Assembly: GCF_000722635.1 (NCBI RefSeq)
Contig: NZ_JOKH01000003.1
Location: forward strand, 807,413-871,412
Direction: 5' to 3'
DNA from: Endozoicomonas numazuensis
GTDB lineage: Bacteria; Pseudomonadota; Gammaproteobacteria; Pseudomonadales; Endozoicomonadaceae
Length of the DNA stretch: 64,000 nt
Of the stretch, positions 24,609 to 34,033 are shown one piece after another. The notes under the pieces were generated by a model. The model was not told where the DNA came from. It ran no database searches and saw only the letters and a program-made list of their open reading frames with translations. Both the position numbers and the translations under genes were made by a program. How positions within the stretch are numbered: the stretch's first letter is position 1; every line of letters begins with the position of its first letter.

Positions 24609-25661
24609 TTAGCCATCTTCCTCCGAAGATGGCGTTGGAGGTATATAGTATTCTACAGTCCCCAAATCAAAGAAATACCATGCCTTCCCTGATATTGGTT
24701 GCGGATAAACTTGTTCACCCAATGAGTACATCAAGCCATCCAGCGCTCGTTTACCTCGTACAAAGTACACAGTGAACCATGATGGCGAAAAGGCTTTCTC
24801 CCACATTTACGACCGCCATAACGAAGGAGCCATCGTGATTGGATATCAGCCATCGATTCGTTTGAAGCTGAGGTAATGCCTCAGTCAGCTCGAACTCGCT
24901 GTATCCATAGGTATTTAAACGGTAACGATAGTCTGCACTCCAATTTTGGAGAATAGTCATTATTGAATCGCCGTAGTAATTTAACGACCTGACTCTGTAC
25001 CAGTAAGGCATTGAAAGATATTGATGTGAGAATGGGTTAAAAATCCAGTTAATCATGACGGCAAGGTCAGCTGTATGGGCCTGTATTGAAATAGCACTGG
25101 CAACAAATTGATCCAGTACTTGATAACCGCCTTGAATCTCAATGACCTGATTTGTATCAAAGGACGGCCTTGGCTCAACTTGCTGACACCACTCAACGGC
25201 ACGATTCAAGCAATGCATGACTTTATCCAACGCCCTCTGGTTAACCAGAGAAACATAACCAAACAATTCCGCCTCGCCAGAAAACAGCTGATCCATAGCA
25301 TCCAAACCCACCTTTGATGGATTACAACATTTATAGCTTTTACAAGCGTCTTTATCAGGCAATATATACCCGTCTGCCGGGCTCTCTCCAACAGGATAGA
25401 AACGTCTGTTTCGGGGAGCCGGTAGAAAATGATTGCAGGCTCCACCACAACCGTAAGGGCAACCCACCGTATCCTGGGAAAGCAGGCCATCCATTGGAAT
25501 CACTGAATCATCATCACTATTCTCATTCTGATCATCCTGCCCGTCATTCTCCTCCTGGGTTTCATTCGTGGGTTCCTTCTTTTTCCCCTATCCTTCCCAC
25601 CTGCCAGAACAGCGCCATTACAAAGCATAGCCAGCAGTAATATCTGAAGTACCGTCTTCAT
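24609..25661 (-). pseudogene. secreted cysteine-containing protein gene with two frameshifts
   Basis: Three frames join into one protein. Frame 1 from ATG 25661 gives a signal peptide MKTVLQILLLAMLCNGAVLA. At a GGGGAAAAAG run near 25585 it shifts into an acidic linker (ETQEENDGQDDQNEN) and the main 250-residue body (24751-25503), which has CPYGCGGAC and CKSYKCC. Near 24800 (GGGAGAAAGCC) it shifts again into KAFSPSWFTVYFVRGKRAL and a C-terminus at 24609. The first and third frames are the same, so the two indels compensate. Both sites are short purine runs, so sequencing error or phase variation is as possible as decay. No family recognised. Confidence 0.6.
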
Positions 25662-25778
25662 AACTGTATGAAATATTATTTTGATTGAAGATTAATCTTA
25701 GAGGGCTAAGCTGATTTCGCTATGATCTTGCTTTATTATCCCGATCTCTTCTCCATGCTTCAGAGACTGCAACGCAAT

Positions 25779-26120
25779 ATGGCCAGGCCACAGAAGAAGA
25801 CTGATTCCTCCAAAACCCGTGAAGAAGCGATGGCCACAGCCAAAGCGACTCAACGCCCCGGACAAAGCAAAGAACAGACACGGCTTATTGCCCAGGGCAT
25901 CCAGAAAGGCATTGAGCACTACAAGAAGCAACAGAAAGCCAAAGCCAGAGAGCTCGACAAGAACCTGAAGAAGGTCAGGAAGCAAACGGAGTCACCTGTT
26001 CAAGAGGCTGAGGCTGTCACCGAGGAGGTGATTCACTACAAACAGCACTGGCTCCCCTGGCTTTTGCTGGGACTCAGCTGGGGTGCGTTCGTGCTGTATC
26101 TAATGACGTCTGGAACCTGA
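25779..26120 (+). CDS. DUF2956 family protein
   Basis: A 113-residue protein if started at the ATG at 25779 (MARPQKK); upstream in-frame starts give at most 19 further residues of unlikely sequence. ATAKATQRPGQSKEQTRLIA is the family signature. A Lys/Gln-rich coiled helix (about 30-75) leads to a C-terminal membrane helix (about 92-109), so it is a tail-anchored inner-membrane protein. Function unknown. It converges on the DASS transporter. Confidence 0.8.
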   Translation: MARPQKKTDSSKTREEAMATAKATQRPGQSKEQTRLIAQGIQKGIEHYKKQQKAKARELDKNLKKVRKQTESPVQEAEAVTEEVIHYKQHWLPWLLLGLSWGAFVLYLMTSGT

Positions 26121-26136
26121 AGCCGCCAGACAAATG

Positions 26137-27606
26137 TCAAAATACCTTGTCCACCAGCAGGGAGCACAGCACAGTAATAATCACTATGCCCGCCAGGTTC
26201 AGAATAAGACCACTTCGAACCATTTGGCGGATAGACAACAGTCCTGAACCAAAAACAATCGCATTGGGCGGTGTCGCCACTGGCAACATAAAAGCACAGC
26301 TGGCTGCTATCGCGGCGGGAATAGCCAACACTTCAGGGTCCAGCCCCAGCGAAACGGCCAGTGCACCCAGAGGAGGCAGAAATGCAGCGGTTGTAGCCGT
26401 ATTACTGGTAATTTCAGTCAGGAAAATTATGACGGCAACAACCAGTGCGATAGCCGCAATGGTGGGCAGCCCATCCAATACCTGAAAGTTACCCGCAATC
26501 CATTCAGCCAGTCCGGTTTTACGAATAATGGCAGCCAGGCTCAGACCACCACCAAAAAGCAGCAAAACATCCCACGGCAGTCTGCGAATATCTTTCCAGT
26601 TGAGAAGAAAGTCGAGTTTCTCTCCCCACCGAACAGGGATAATAAACATCAGCAGCCCACCTGTCAGGGCTATGGCTGTATCGGTTAGTTGAATGCCTGG
26701 CATAAAGCTCGATAGCCAGGGTCTGAACACCCAGCATAAAGCCGTCGAGGTAAAGATCACTGCCACCCACTTCTCAGCTCGACTCAGCGAGCCCATAGAA
26801 GTCAGCTGTTCTTTTAATGATTGGCGAACGGATTCACTTTCTCCCGGACGGAGCTTATAGCCACCCAGACTGAGCCACCAGCCTGTCACCAGTAGCATCA
26901 GCACAGTCGCGGGCAGGCCAATCATCATCCATTGGGCAAACCCGATCTCAATGCCATACTGCTCACTGAGAAATGCCGCCAGCAGCGCATTGGGTGGAGT
27001 ACCGATCAAAGTGCCAAAACCGCCAATAGAGGCACCATAAGCTATGGCCAGAAGTAAAGCTGAAGGAAAGTTTCCATGAGAACCTCGCTCTTCTTTCATC
27101 ATGGCGATCACAGACATGCCAATAGGCAACATCATAATGGCCGTTGCGGTATTCGATACCCACATACTGATAAAAGCAGTAGCCAGCATGAACCCAATCA
27201 CCTGCCGGCGTTCTCCGGTTCCGGAAGCCAGCATGGTTAACAGCGCAATTCGGCGATGAAGGTTCCACCGCTCCATAGCCAGCCCCAACATGAACCCGCC
27301 CATGAACAGATAGATGACCGGATGAGCATAGGCTGAAGCGGCTTTATCCAGAGAAACCAGCCCCACCAGTGGAGCTACAAGCAGAGGCATTAATGCCGTA
27401 ATGGGAATAGGAAGAATTTCCAGAGACCAGAATACCGCCATCATCAGAGCCAGACCTGCACATTGCCAAGCGGCAACGGGCATGCTCTCAGGAGCTGGCA
27501 GTAGAAGCGTCAACACAAACAGACTGACACCTGCGGTCAGCCCAAGCAGCCAGATATAAGGGTTAGCCCCTGCTTCCAGCTCTGGCGAGGTGGATGATTT
27601 ACTCAT
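26137..27606 (-). CDS. DASS/SLC13-family sodium-coupled anion symporter
   Basis: A 489-residue inner-membrane carrier with about 12 helices and two hairpin re-entrant loops. The two SNT motifs, WVSNTATAIMMLPI and TSNTATTAAFLPP, mark the sodium and carboxylate sites, and GTLIGTPPNALLAAF and TPPNAIVFGSG follow as in VcINDY-type di/tricarboxylate transporters. Likely substrates are C4-dicarboxylates or similar anions taken up with Na+, in keeping with a marine habitat. No catabolic gene is adjacent. Confidence 0.9.
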   Translation of the reverse strand: MSKSSTSPELEAGANPYIWLLGLTAGVSLFVLTLLLPAPESMPVAAWQCAGLALMMAVFWSLEILPIPITALMPLLVAPLVGLVSLDKAASAYAHPVIYLFMGGFMLGLAMERWNLHRRIALLTMLASGTGERRQVIGFMLATAFISMWVSNTATAIMMLPIGMSVIAMMKEERGSHGNFPSALLLAIAYGASIGGFGTLIGTPPNALLAAFLSEQYGIEIGFAQWMMIGLPATVLMLLVTGWWLSLGGYKLRPGESESVRQSLKEQLTSMGSLSRAEKWVAVIFTSTALCWVFRPWLSSFMPGIQLTDTAIALTGGLLMFIIPVRWGEKLDFLLNWKDIRRLPWDVLLLFGGGLSLAAIIRKTGLAEWIAGNFQVLDGLPTIAAIALVVAVIIFLTEITSNTATTAAFLPPLGALAVSLGLDPEVLAIPAAIAASCAFMLPVATPPNAIVFGSGLLSIRQMVRSGLILNLAGIVIITVLCSLLVDKVF

Positions 27607-27807
27607 GGTCTGTTCCTGAGAAGTATTCTGTTTATAAGTCGGTCACTTCCCTGAATTATTCACATGTCCGCTTTTAAAAAGCGAAAATACAGCCCATTTC
27701 ATGATGGGTAAACGGTCATTCTAACCAGTTGTTTTCTGAGCAATATGACGATCTATCTTCTACCCTCTTATCCTTACAATGAAATAAAACCATGAAAAAG
27801 TGCAGCA

Positions 27808-29412
27808 ATGGACTCCTGTTTCTCTGTGAAGTTATTTTCTATCAAGACAGCTTTTTGTATCAGCCTCTTATGGGCGCTGATTGCAACTATGTCCGTATCT
27901 GTTTCTCAAGCAACAGCGGCAGACAAACCTCCCTGTGAAAAACATATGTGCACAAAGCACCACATAGCCATGGAGCCCGATGGCAGCGGTGGTCATTTCT
28001 GTTTGCAGTGCATGCAGGACACGATAAATGAGATGGAAGATGAGAAGGAGTCTCAACTAATACACCAACATGCTGGTGTGATGGTACCAATGGATACTGG
28101 GCCAACTACGGATGACAAGGATAAAGATAAAGACGACGCCGATAAATTAGCAGACCAGATGGGTCGCTCCCTATTATTTCGAGATCCGGGACAGGCATCG
28201 GGTGGTTATGTAGCCTCTTCAACCATGGTAGGGACGAGCTCTGGTTTAACTCTTCCAGCAGGCGCCAAATATAGCTTTGATCTGACGGTCATTAACAAAG
28301 CCATTGTTCCTTCTCACGACGACTCTCATAGTAATCTGGGAGTTGAAACATTAGATACAACTACCGTAACTCATCCCCCTGTTGAGAATGACCCTCCTCT
28401 AGTGGAACCTGACAATCTCATGGTGTATCAGCCCCCCATGGCAAATTACGATACGCTGACTGAGCCTCAGTTTATGTTCGCCCCTGTACAGGCGTCAGAG
28501 GGTTCTTCTGTTGCCCACAACCTTATTAAACTGCTTCAGCAAGAAGGTTACCAAACATCAAGCGGTGGAAGCTCAACACTGCCCGGTGGAGAAGGAATGT
28601 TACTATTGAGAGGCGAGGCGGAACTGTCTGCCCTGATCTCCATATTACCTACCTTTAACATTGAACTGGCAGCCCACTCTCTGTCAGACCTGAAAGCACT
28701 CCTGCTCTCAGGAAAAAAAGTCATTATCCGGATGATACAAAAGAATGGGACGATCACCGTTATCCATATACATCCGGCAGACAACGCTCAGGCTCTGATC
28801 ATTACCGAAATAGGCATGCAAAGCGCATCCATTCCTATTGATAGCATCATCACTCTTCTCAATACCTTTCTTACCAATGAAGAAGTAACATTGTTAACTC
28901 TGTTTACTCACACAGAAGTGACCAATGACTTGCCGACCGCCCTTTTTCCCCAGACACAGGGCGTAACAGCTACAGCCAGTGTCACTGCACCAGCCTCTCT
29001 GGCGACAGCGATTATTGATTACATTCAACGGCTGCAGCACTCTTCACCAGTAATCCCACCTGACATAAACTATGGAGCTGTTCAGGAACTTCAGGACACC
29101 CATGACCAGGCTAGTCTTGATATCTTAATGACCACCTATGGCTTACAATCTATTCCAACAGAAGATACAGCCCTGCAAAACATTGAGGAGTTCAGTACCA
29201 CGCAAACCCCTTTTATGGCTCAACTGATTGTTCCAAACCAGCCGGCCACAGTTATAAGTCTTCAACCTGACTCAGCGGGTGATGTCACACTGACTGTTTC
29301 AGGACAGCACTTCGTCATAGACCGGAGAAATGTGGGTGAATTGTTTGACTGGATCATCAACCAGTTCAAACCGGTGATTAAGATTTTCATTCTGATGGCT
29401 CTCTTTTTATAA
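27808..29412 (+). CDS. secreted protein with N-terminal Cys/His cluster, unknown function
   Basis: A 534-residue protein with a signal peptide (about 1-38). The mature N-terminus CEKHMCTKHHIAM...GGHFCLQCMQ (about 42-70) is a compact Cys4/His metal-binding-like cluster. A low-complexity acidic stretch (DDKDKDKDDADK) follows. Two C-terminal regions, about 270-350 and 430-520, share a pattern (LIKLLQQEGY / LMTTYGLQSI, then ...TVIHIHPADN / TVISLQPDSA, then an Ile-rich helix) and look like duplicated domains of the kind seen in C39-like proteins, without a catalytic Cys. No family recognised. Confidence 0.6.
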   Translation: MDSCFSVKLFSIKTAFCISLLWALIATMSVSVSQATAADKPPCEKHMCTKHHIAMEPDGSGGHFCLQCMQDTINEMEDEKESQLIHQHAGVMVPMDTGPTTDDKDKDKDDADKLADQMGRSLLFRDPGQASGGYVASSTMVGTSSGLTLPAGAKYSFDLTVINKAIVPSHDDSHSNLGVETLDTTTVTHPPVENDPPLVEPDNLMVYQPPMANYDTLTEPQFMFAPVQASEGSSVAHNLIKLLQQEGYQTSSGGSSTLPGGEGMLLLRGEAELSALISILPTFNIELAAHSLSDLKALLLSGKKVIIRMIQKNGTITVIHIHPADNAQALIITEIGMQSASIPIDSIITLLNTFLTNEEVTLLTLFTHTEVTNDLPTALFPQTQGVTATASVTAPASLATAIIDYIQRLQHSSPVIPPDINYGAVQELQDTHDQASLDILMTTYGLQSIPTEDTALQNIEEFSTTQTPFMAQLIVPNQPATVISLQPDSAGDVTLTVSGQHFVIDRRNVGELFDWIINQFKPVIKIFILMALFL

Positions 29413-29507
29413 GAAGAGACTCCTCTCATGGGTATACTCCACATCCACGCTTTTTCATCAGCTCTGTTATACTCCGAGCCCCGAATTTCCATATCAACGA
29501 GAATACC

Positions 29508-30887
29508 TTGAGTACACACCCTTTTTCCGAACTGCCGCTGCCCGAAGCGTTGCTTAAAAACCTGGAGCAGATTGGCTACCGGGAAATGACGCCTATCCAG
29601 CAAAAGAGTTTACCTCTGGCCATGGCCGGCAAAGATTTGATCGCCAAGGCCAAAACCGGCAGCGGTAAAACCGCAGCCTTTGCTATTAGTATGCTTCTGG
29701 GTATTGAACAACGCTTTTTTGGCTGCCAGGGTCTGGTGCTTTGCCCAACCCGCGAATTGGCGACTCAGGTAGCGAATGAAATCCGAAAACTGGCCCGTTA
29801 CCAGCAAAACATCAAGGTTGTTACCCTGTGCGGTGGTCAGCCAATAGGCCCCCAAATAGGATCCCTGGCTCATGGTGCCCACATCGTGGTGGGCACACCA
29901 GGCAGGATTCAAGACCACCTGCGTAAGCAAACGCTCACTATCGATCAAGTTAAGACCGTTGTGCTGGACGAAGCGGATCGTATGCTGGACATGGGTTTCA
30001 TTGATCCTATTGAACATATTCTGGGTCACACGCCATCAGACAGGCAGACGCTTCTTTATTCAGCCACCTACCCAAAACAGATCAGAGCTCTGAGCCAGAA
30101 GTTCCAGTCGGAGCCTGAAGAAGTAACGGTTGAGTCAGTACATTCTCACCAGCATATCCAGCAGTTTTTCTACCAGGCTGAGAACACTGATAAACCAGAC
30201 ACGCTCTGCAAGCTGCTGAATCACTATCAACCTGCTTCTGCTGTCATTTTCTGTAATACCAAGCAGACCTGTAAGGAAGTAGGCACTGAACTGTATGAAC
30301 AGGGTTATAAGCCCCTGGTGCTTCATGGCGATATGGAACAGCGTGAACGGGATCAGATGCTGGTGCGCTTTTCAAATCAGAGTGCCGATATTCTGATTGC
30401 CACCGATGTTGCCGCCCGAGGTCTGGATATTGATGATCTGGCTGCTGTCATAAACTATGACCTGAGTCGCGATCCGGAAGTCCATGTTCATAGAGTCGGC
30501 CGTACAGGCCGCGCCGGAAAAGAAGGGCTGGCTCTGAATCTGCATACCTCTCGTGAACAGTACAAGCTTGATGAAATTGCTGACATCCTGCGTACAGAAC
30601 TCACTTTTGGTGACCACAGAGCTTTGAAACCAGCAACACAGCCACCTTCCAAAGCGCCAATGGTAACCCTGGCCATTGATGGTGGTAAGAAAAACAAAGT
30701 TCGAGCGGGTGATGTTCTGGGTGCCCTTACGGGTGATGCCGGTATCTCCGGAGATCAGGTCGGTAAAATCAATATTTTTGATTTTGTAGCTTATGTGGCC
30801 ATAAAAAGAGAAAGTGCTCGAAAAGCGCTTGAACGTCTTGAGCAAGGTCGAATAAAGGGCCGTAAGTTTAAAGTCAGAAGACTTTAG
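29508..30887 (+). CDS. dbpA: ATP-dependent RNA helicase DbpA
   Basis: A 459-residue DEAD-box helicase. Motifs are visible in order: Q motif MTPIQQ, motif I AKTGSGKT (48-55), DEAD (154-157), SAT (185-187) and HRVGRTGRAG. The C-terminal ~75 residues (VTLAIDGGKKNKVRAGDVLG… GRKFKVRRL) are the DbpA RNA-binding domain that recognises hairpin 92 of 23S rRNA, where the enzyme aids large-subunit assembly. Start is TTG at 29508 (no nearby ATG). Monocistronic. Confidence 0.94.
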   Translation: MSTHPFSELPLPEALLKNLEQIGYREMTPIQQKSLPLAMAGKDLIAKAKTGSGKTAAFAISMLLGIEQRFFGCQGLVLCPTRELATQVANEIRKLARYQQNIKVVTLCGGQPIGPQIGSLAHGAHIVVGTPGRIQDHLRKQTLTIDQVKTVVLDEADRMLDMGFIDPIEHILGHTPSDRQTLLYSATYPKQIRALSQKFQSEPEEVTVESVHSHQHIQQFFYQAENTDKPDTLCKLLNHYQPASAVIFCNTKQTCKEVGTELYEQGYKPLVLHGDMEQRERDQMLVRFSNQSADILIATDVAARGLDIDDLAAVINYDLSRDPEVHVHRVGRTGRAGKEGLALNLHTSREQYKLDEIADILRTELTFGDHRALKPATQPPSKAPMVTLAIDGGKKNKVRAGDVLGALTGDAGISGDQVGKINIFDFVAYVAIKRESARKALERLEQGRIKGRKFKVRRL

Positions 30888-30920
30888 GCAACCAAGCACT
30901 ATTCCTTATAACGTTCACAT

Positions 30921-30975
30921 CTAGCTTGTTGAAGTGCGCTCCCAGCATCCTTCGACAAGCTCAGGATGAACGAAG
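30921..30975. repeat. palindromic REP-like repeat (family 1, degenerate copy)
   Basis: TAGCTTGTTGAAG and CTTCGACAAGCTCA form an inverted repeat around a 15-base spacer, and CTTCGACAAGCTCAGGATGAACG matches the repeats at 35353 and 58666 (CTTCGACAGGCT...ACGAACGG). It is in the dbpA/histidine-kinase intergenic space. Confidence 0.6.
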
Positions 30976-31026
30976 TATGTATGCTTATTAATGCTTAGCT
31001 GCATCAGGTTCCTGACCAGAAAAGCG

Positions 31027-31058
31027 GATATGGGCTCTGTTTAACAAGAGCCCATATC
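31027..31058. terminator. terminator hairpin between dbpA and the sensor kinase
   Basis: GATATGGGCTCT and AGAGCCCATATC form a perfect 12-bp stem with an 8-base loop between two convergent genes. T-runs are lacking, so the strength is uncertain. Confidence 0.6.
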
Positions 31059-31060
31059 AT

Positions 31061-32506
31061 CTACTTCAGGGGACACAGAACCGTGACCAACAATCCCTTC
31101 TCATTATTCTCCAGTCTGATTTCACCACCGTGGCTGTGAATAATGTTTCGGGCTATCGACAACCCGAGCCCCATCCCTCCTGTATCACGATTTCGTGACT
31201 CCTCCAGTCTGACAAAAGGCTCAAATACTTTTTCCATCGTTTCTTCTGGTATTCCTGGCCCGTAATCCTGAATCATTATTTGAGCAGCCCCTTCCTGTTG
31301 AGCCAAAGAAACAGTAACCGAAGCTCCATACTTCACACCGTTTTCGATCAGATTTCTCAAAGCCCTTTTCAAGCTCACCAAACGACAGGAAATGATCACT
31401 TCCGGACCTTCAATAAAGCCGACTTCATGCCCCATAGCCACCATATCCTCACAAAGGCTATCCAACAGGGCGTTAAGATCGACTTTTCTGGTTTTCTCCT
31501 TATCAGAAGCTTGTCGCATAAATGCCAGTGTTGCTTCCGACATTTGCTGCATCTCATCCAACGTTGCCAGCATCTGCCTGCGATCTTCCGACTCATCCAT
31601 CATCTCTACTCTTAAACGCATCGTCGTGATCGGAGTGCGAAGGTCGTGGGACAGAGCAGCCAGCATACGGGTACGATCGGACACAAATCGCTGCATCCTT
31701 TCATTCATCAAATTAAAAGCCCTGATCGTTTCACGAATGTCTTCAGGCCCTTCTTCATCTATCGGATCAATGCTTTCTCCCACTCCGAGTCGATGGGAAG
31801 CTGCCGCCAGCTGCTTCATGGGCCTTGTCACCCTTCTGACCATGAAGATAACCGCCAGCAGAACACATAAAACAGAAATACTCATAAACAACAGGGTTTG
31901 TTTGAGTAACACTCTTGGAATAGGTGGTGATCGAGTCAACAAGTTCAGCCACTGGCCATTATTCAATTTGATGGACACTTCCAGAAATACCAGTTTTTTT
32001 CCCTTGTGCTTGCGCCACTCACGGTACTTCTCTGACTTCTTCCAGCGATCATCCCGCTCATTTCTGAATGTTTCTGACCTCTCCCTCTGCTTGCCCCGAT
32101 CATAGTCGAACCAGTCATTCTGATTGCGTTCCAGATCTACCCGGATACGCCCCTCATAATCAGAACCCAACTCTTTCAATAAATAGTTTACAGCGCCTTT
32201 TCTGACCCCGCGTTTTGATTCCTCGTGCACCATACTAAGACTGCTGAGAAGCACTTTCTCATTGCGATTACCCGATGCTCTGAGAATGGACTGGTGCAGA
32301 CTTTCAGGGCTCGACTCCAACAACTCCACCAGCGTTACCACTCTTCTGAGCAGAGCCCCCTGATTAATATCATCGACAGCACGGTTGTAGGCGGCATTTA
32401 AAATAAATGTGCTTATCACAACAGATAACGTCAGGGCTACCAGGACCAGAGAAACCATCTGCCCGGTCAAACTGGAAGGCCATAATCGTTTTACCCACCG
32501 AATCAA
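31061..32506 (-). CDS. sensor histidine kinase
   Basis: A 481-residue membrane kinase of the EnvZ/CpxA-like class. TM1 is about 17-38 and TM2 about 203-223; between them lies a ~165-residue periplasmic sensor unusually rich in Arg/Lys/Glu (about 126-172, e.g. RGKQRERSETFRNERDDRW). HAMP is about 224-276; HisKA has the phosphorylated His287 in LSHDLRTPI; HATPase motifs NLIENGVKYG (N box), DYGPGIP (G1) and GGMGLGLSIA follow. It overlaps its response regulator by four bases. The charged sensor could bind metals, polyanions or polycations. Confidence 0.92.
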   Translation of the reverse strand: MIRWVKRLWPSSLTGQMVSLVLVALTLSVVISTFILNAAYNRAVDDINQGALLRRVVTLVELLESSPESLHQSILRASGNRNEKVLLSSLSMVHEESKRGVRKGAVNYLLKELGSDYEGRIRVDLERNQNDWFDYDRGKQRERSETFRNERDDRWKKSEKYREWRKHKGKKLVFLEVSIKLNNGQWLNLLTRSPPIPRVLLKQTLLFMSISVLCVLLAVIFMVRRVTRPMKQLAAASHRLGVGESIDPIDEEGPEDIRETIRAFNLMNERMQRFVSDRTRMLAALSHDLRTPITTMRLRVEMMDESEDRRQMLATLDEMQQMSEATLAFMRQASDKEKTRKVDLNALLDSLCEDMVAMGHEVGFIEGPEVIISCRLVSLKRALRNLIENGVKYGASVTVSLAQQEGAAQIMIQDYGPGIPEETMEKVFEPFVRLEESRNRDTGGMGLGLSIARNIIHSHGGEIRLENNEKGLLVTVLCPLK

Positions 32507-33225
32507 GGCTCTGACACCTCAGCTGTAAAACTGTAGCCTCCACCCCAAACCGTTTTGACCAGAGAGGGATTTTTGGGGTCTGGCTCGATTTTTTTCCGCA
32601 AACGGCTGACCTGGTTATCAATACTGCGATCAAAAGGCAAAGCTTCTCTTCCCTTGGTCATATCTAACAACTGGTCTCTGCTCAGCACCTTACGAGGATG
32701 CCCCAGAAAAACTTCCAGTAGCCTGAACTCTGCCGTACTCAATGGCACCAATAAGCCATCTTCCCGCTCCAATTGTTGCTGGTGAAGATCCAGCATCCAA
32801 CCTGAAAAAGCTTTCTTGCTAACTTCAGTTTGCTTTCTGAGCGGACTTGGCAAATGCTCCAGACGCCTGAGTACTGCTTTGATTCTGGCCAGTAATTCTC
32901 TTGGGCTGAACGGCTTGGAGACATAATCATCCGCGCCCATTTCCAAGCCCACAATGGTATCTGCTTCTTCTCCCAGGGCTGTCAGCATAATAACGGGTGG
33001 GCCCCCTTGCTCTTTCAGTGAACGACACAGGCTAAGGCCATCTTCCTCTGGCATCATCACATCCAGAACCACCAGATCCACGGACTGATTCTCCAGTACC
33101 TTGTGCATTTTTCGCCCGCCATCCGCCAGGCTAACCTCATAACCGTGTTGCCCAAGATACTTGCCTAAAAGGTCGCGAATTTCACTGTGGTCATCGACCA
33201 CCAGTATGTGTTTTTTCTGCTCCAT
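32503..33225 (-). CDS. OmpR-family response regulator
   Basis: A 240-residue regulator: receiver domain (1-120) with acidic pocket DD (11-12), phospho-acceptor Asp55 in LVVLDVMMPEEDG and the conserved KPF at about 105; winged-helix DNA-binding domain (about 135-235) ending in VRxLRKKIEPDP-like and TVWGGGYSF. It is the partner of the downstream kinase. The divergent gene at 33408 encodes a small exported protein and is the obvious target candidate; the 182-base gap must hold its binding site. Confidence 0.93.
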   Translation of the reverse strand: MEQKKHILVVDDHSEIRDLLGKYLGQHGYEVSLADGGRKMHKVLENQSVDLVVLDVMMPEEDGLSLCRSLKEQGGPPVIMLTALGEEADTIVGLEMGADDYVSKPFSPRELLARIKAVLRRLEHLPSPLRKQTEVSKKAFSGWMLDLHQQQLEREDGLLVPLSTAEFRLLEVFLGHPRKVLSRDQLLDMTKGREALPFDRSIDNQVSRLRKKIEPDPKNPSLVKTVWGGGYSFTAEVSEP

Positions 33226-33407
33226 AATGCTGACGCCAGAACTGTATTGATCTCGATTATATGTACTTGGTAAAAGAAATATGTATCAAATCTTGTCAAA
33301 CGACCCAACTGATACAATTTGCGACAAATTAAACGTGTCACGATATATTTCTGAGACATCCTCAGGCTTTAATAAGAATCGTAGAAACCTTATTGGAGAG
33401 ACACCTG

Positions 33408-33836
33408 ATGAATCGCAAATTACCCGTAGTCGCCGCCTTTGTTACTGTATTCACAGCCACTTCAGCCCTTGCCTGGTGGGGGGAGGGGGATAACGAAGAC
33501 CCTAAGAACAATGAATACAAGTATGAACACCGTGACTGTGGCAAGAAAAGGGAACAGGGCTTCAAAGGCAGGTTCGGAAAGAAGAATCTGAAAGAGTATA
33601 TGGCACGTGAATTCACTGCCGATGAGATCCGGACTCTGGCTTCTGCCCGCTTGCTTATGAAAGGCAACTCTAACGTCAAAGTGGGCGAAGTCAAAGCCAA
33701 TGATCAAGGCTATACCGTTTCTATCGTGACCAAGGATGACTCATTGGTGAAAGAATGGGCTCTGGCGAAAAATGGCATGCCACTGGACCGGTTTGAAAGA
33801 ATTCAGAAACGAATGGAAAAGAAGGAGAAGCAATAA
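33408..33836 (+). CDS. small exported protein divergent from a two-component system
   Basis: A 142-residue protein started at ATG 33408, with GGAGAG properly spaced; an in-frame TTG at 33393 is less likely. The signal peptide (1-22, SALA cut) precedes an acidic then basic mature region (GEGDNEDPKNNEYKYEHRD; GKKREQGFKGRFGKKNLK) and a C-terminal domain about 60-142 (EFTADEIRTLASARLLMKG ... QGYTVSIVTKDDSL). It ends with a charged RIQKRMEKKEKQ. No family recognised. Its place opposite the regulator gene suggests it is controlled by, or feeds back on, the kinase, as Spy/CpxP-type proteins do. Confidence 0.7.
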   Translation: MNRKLPVVAAFVTVFTATSALAWWGEGDNEDPKNNEYKYEHRDCGKKREQGFKGRFGKKNLKEYMAREFTADEIRTLASARLLMKGNSNVKVGEVKANDQGYTVSIVTKDDSLVKEWALAKNGMPLDRFERIQKRMEKKEKQ

Positions 33837-33871
33837 CTCTCCTCTGTATTCTTGTTCTTTCTATGTGTGTT

Positions 33872-33901
33872 AATTGCCCGGAAATAACCGGGCAATTTTT
33901 T
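33872..33901 (+). terminator. intrinsic terminator
   Basis: AATTGCCCGG and CCGGGCAATT form a perfect 10-bp stem with the loop AAATAA, followed by a T-run (TTTTT). It closes the small exported protein gene. Confidence 0.9.
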
Positions 33902-34033
33902 GCTGGGCAGAAATAGCGCGAGTAGAATAAAAACTTAAATTTACTTTTTTTTAGTAGTTAGACTGCAGACTCTGAAAGCTCTCCTAAACTTTATTCTTCA
34001 TGTTTTCTGTTATTTCTCCAAGCAGGTCAGCTC

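Noticed and set aside
33362-33700. Minus-strand 112-codon frame opposite the exported protein gene
   Set aside because: Antisense shadow; the plus strand has signal peptide, start with ribosome-binding site and terminator.
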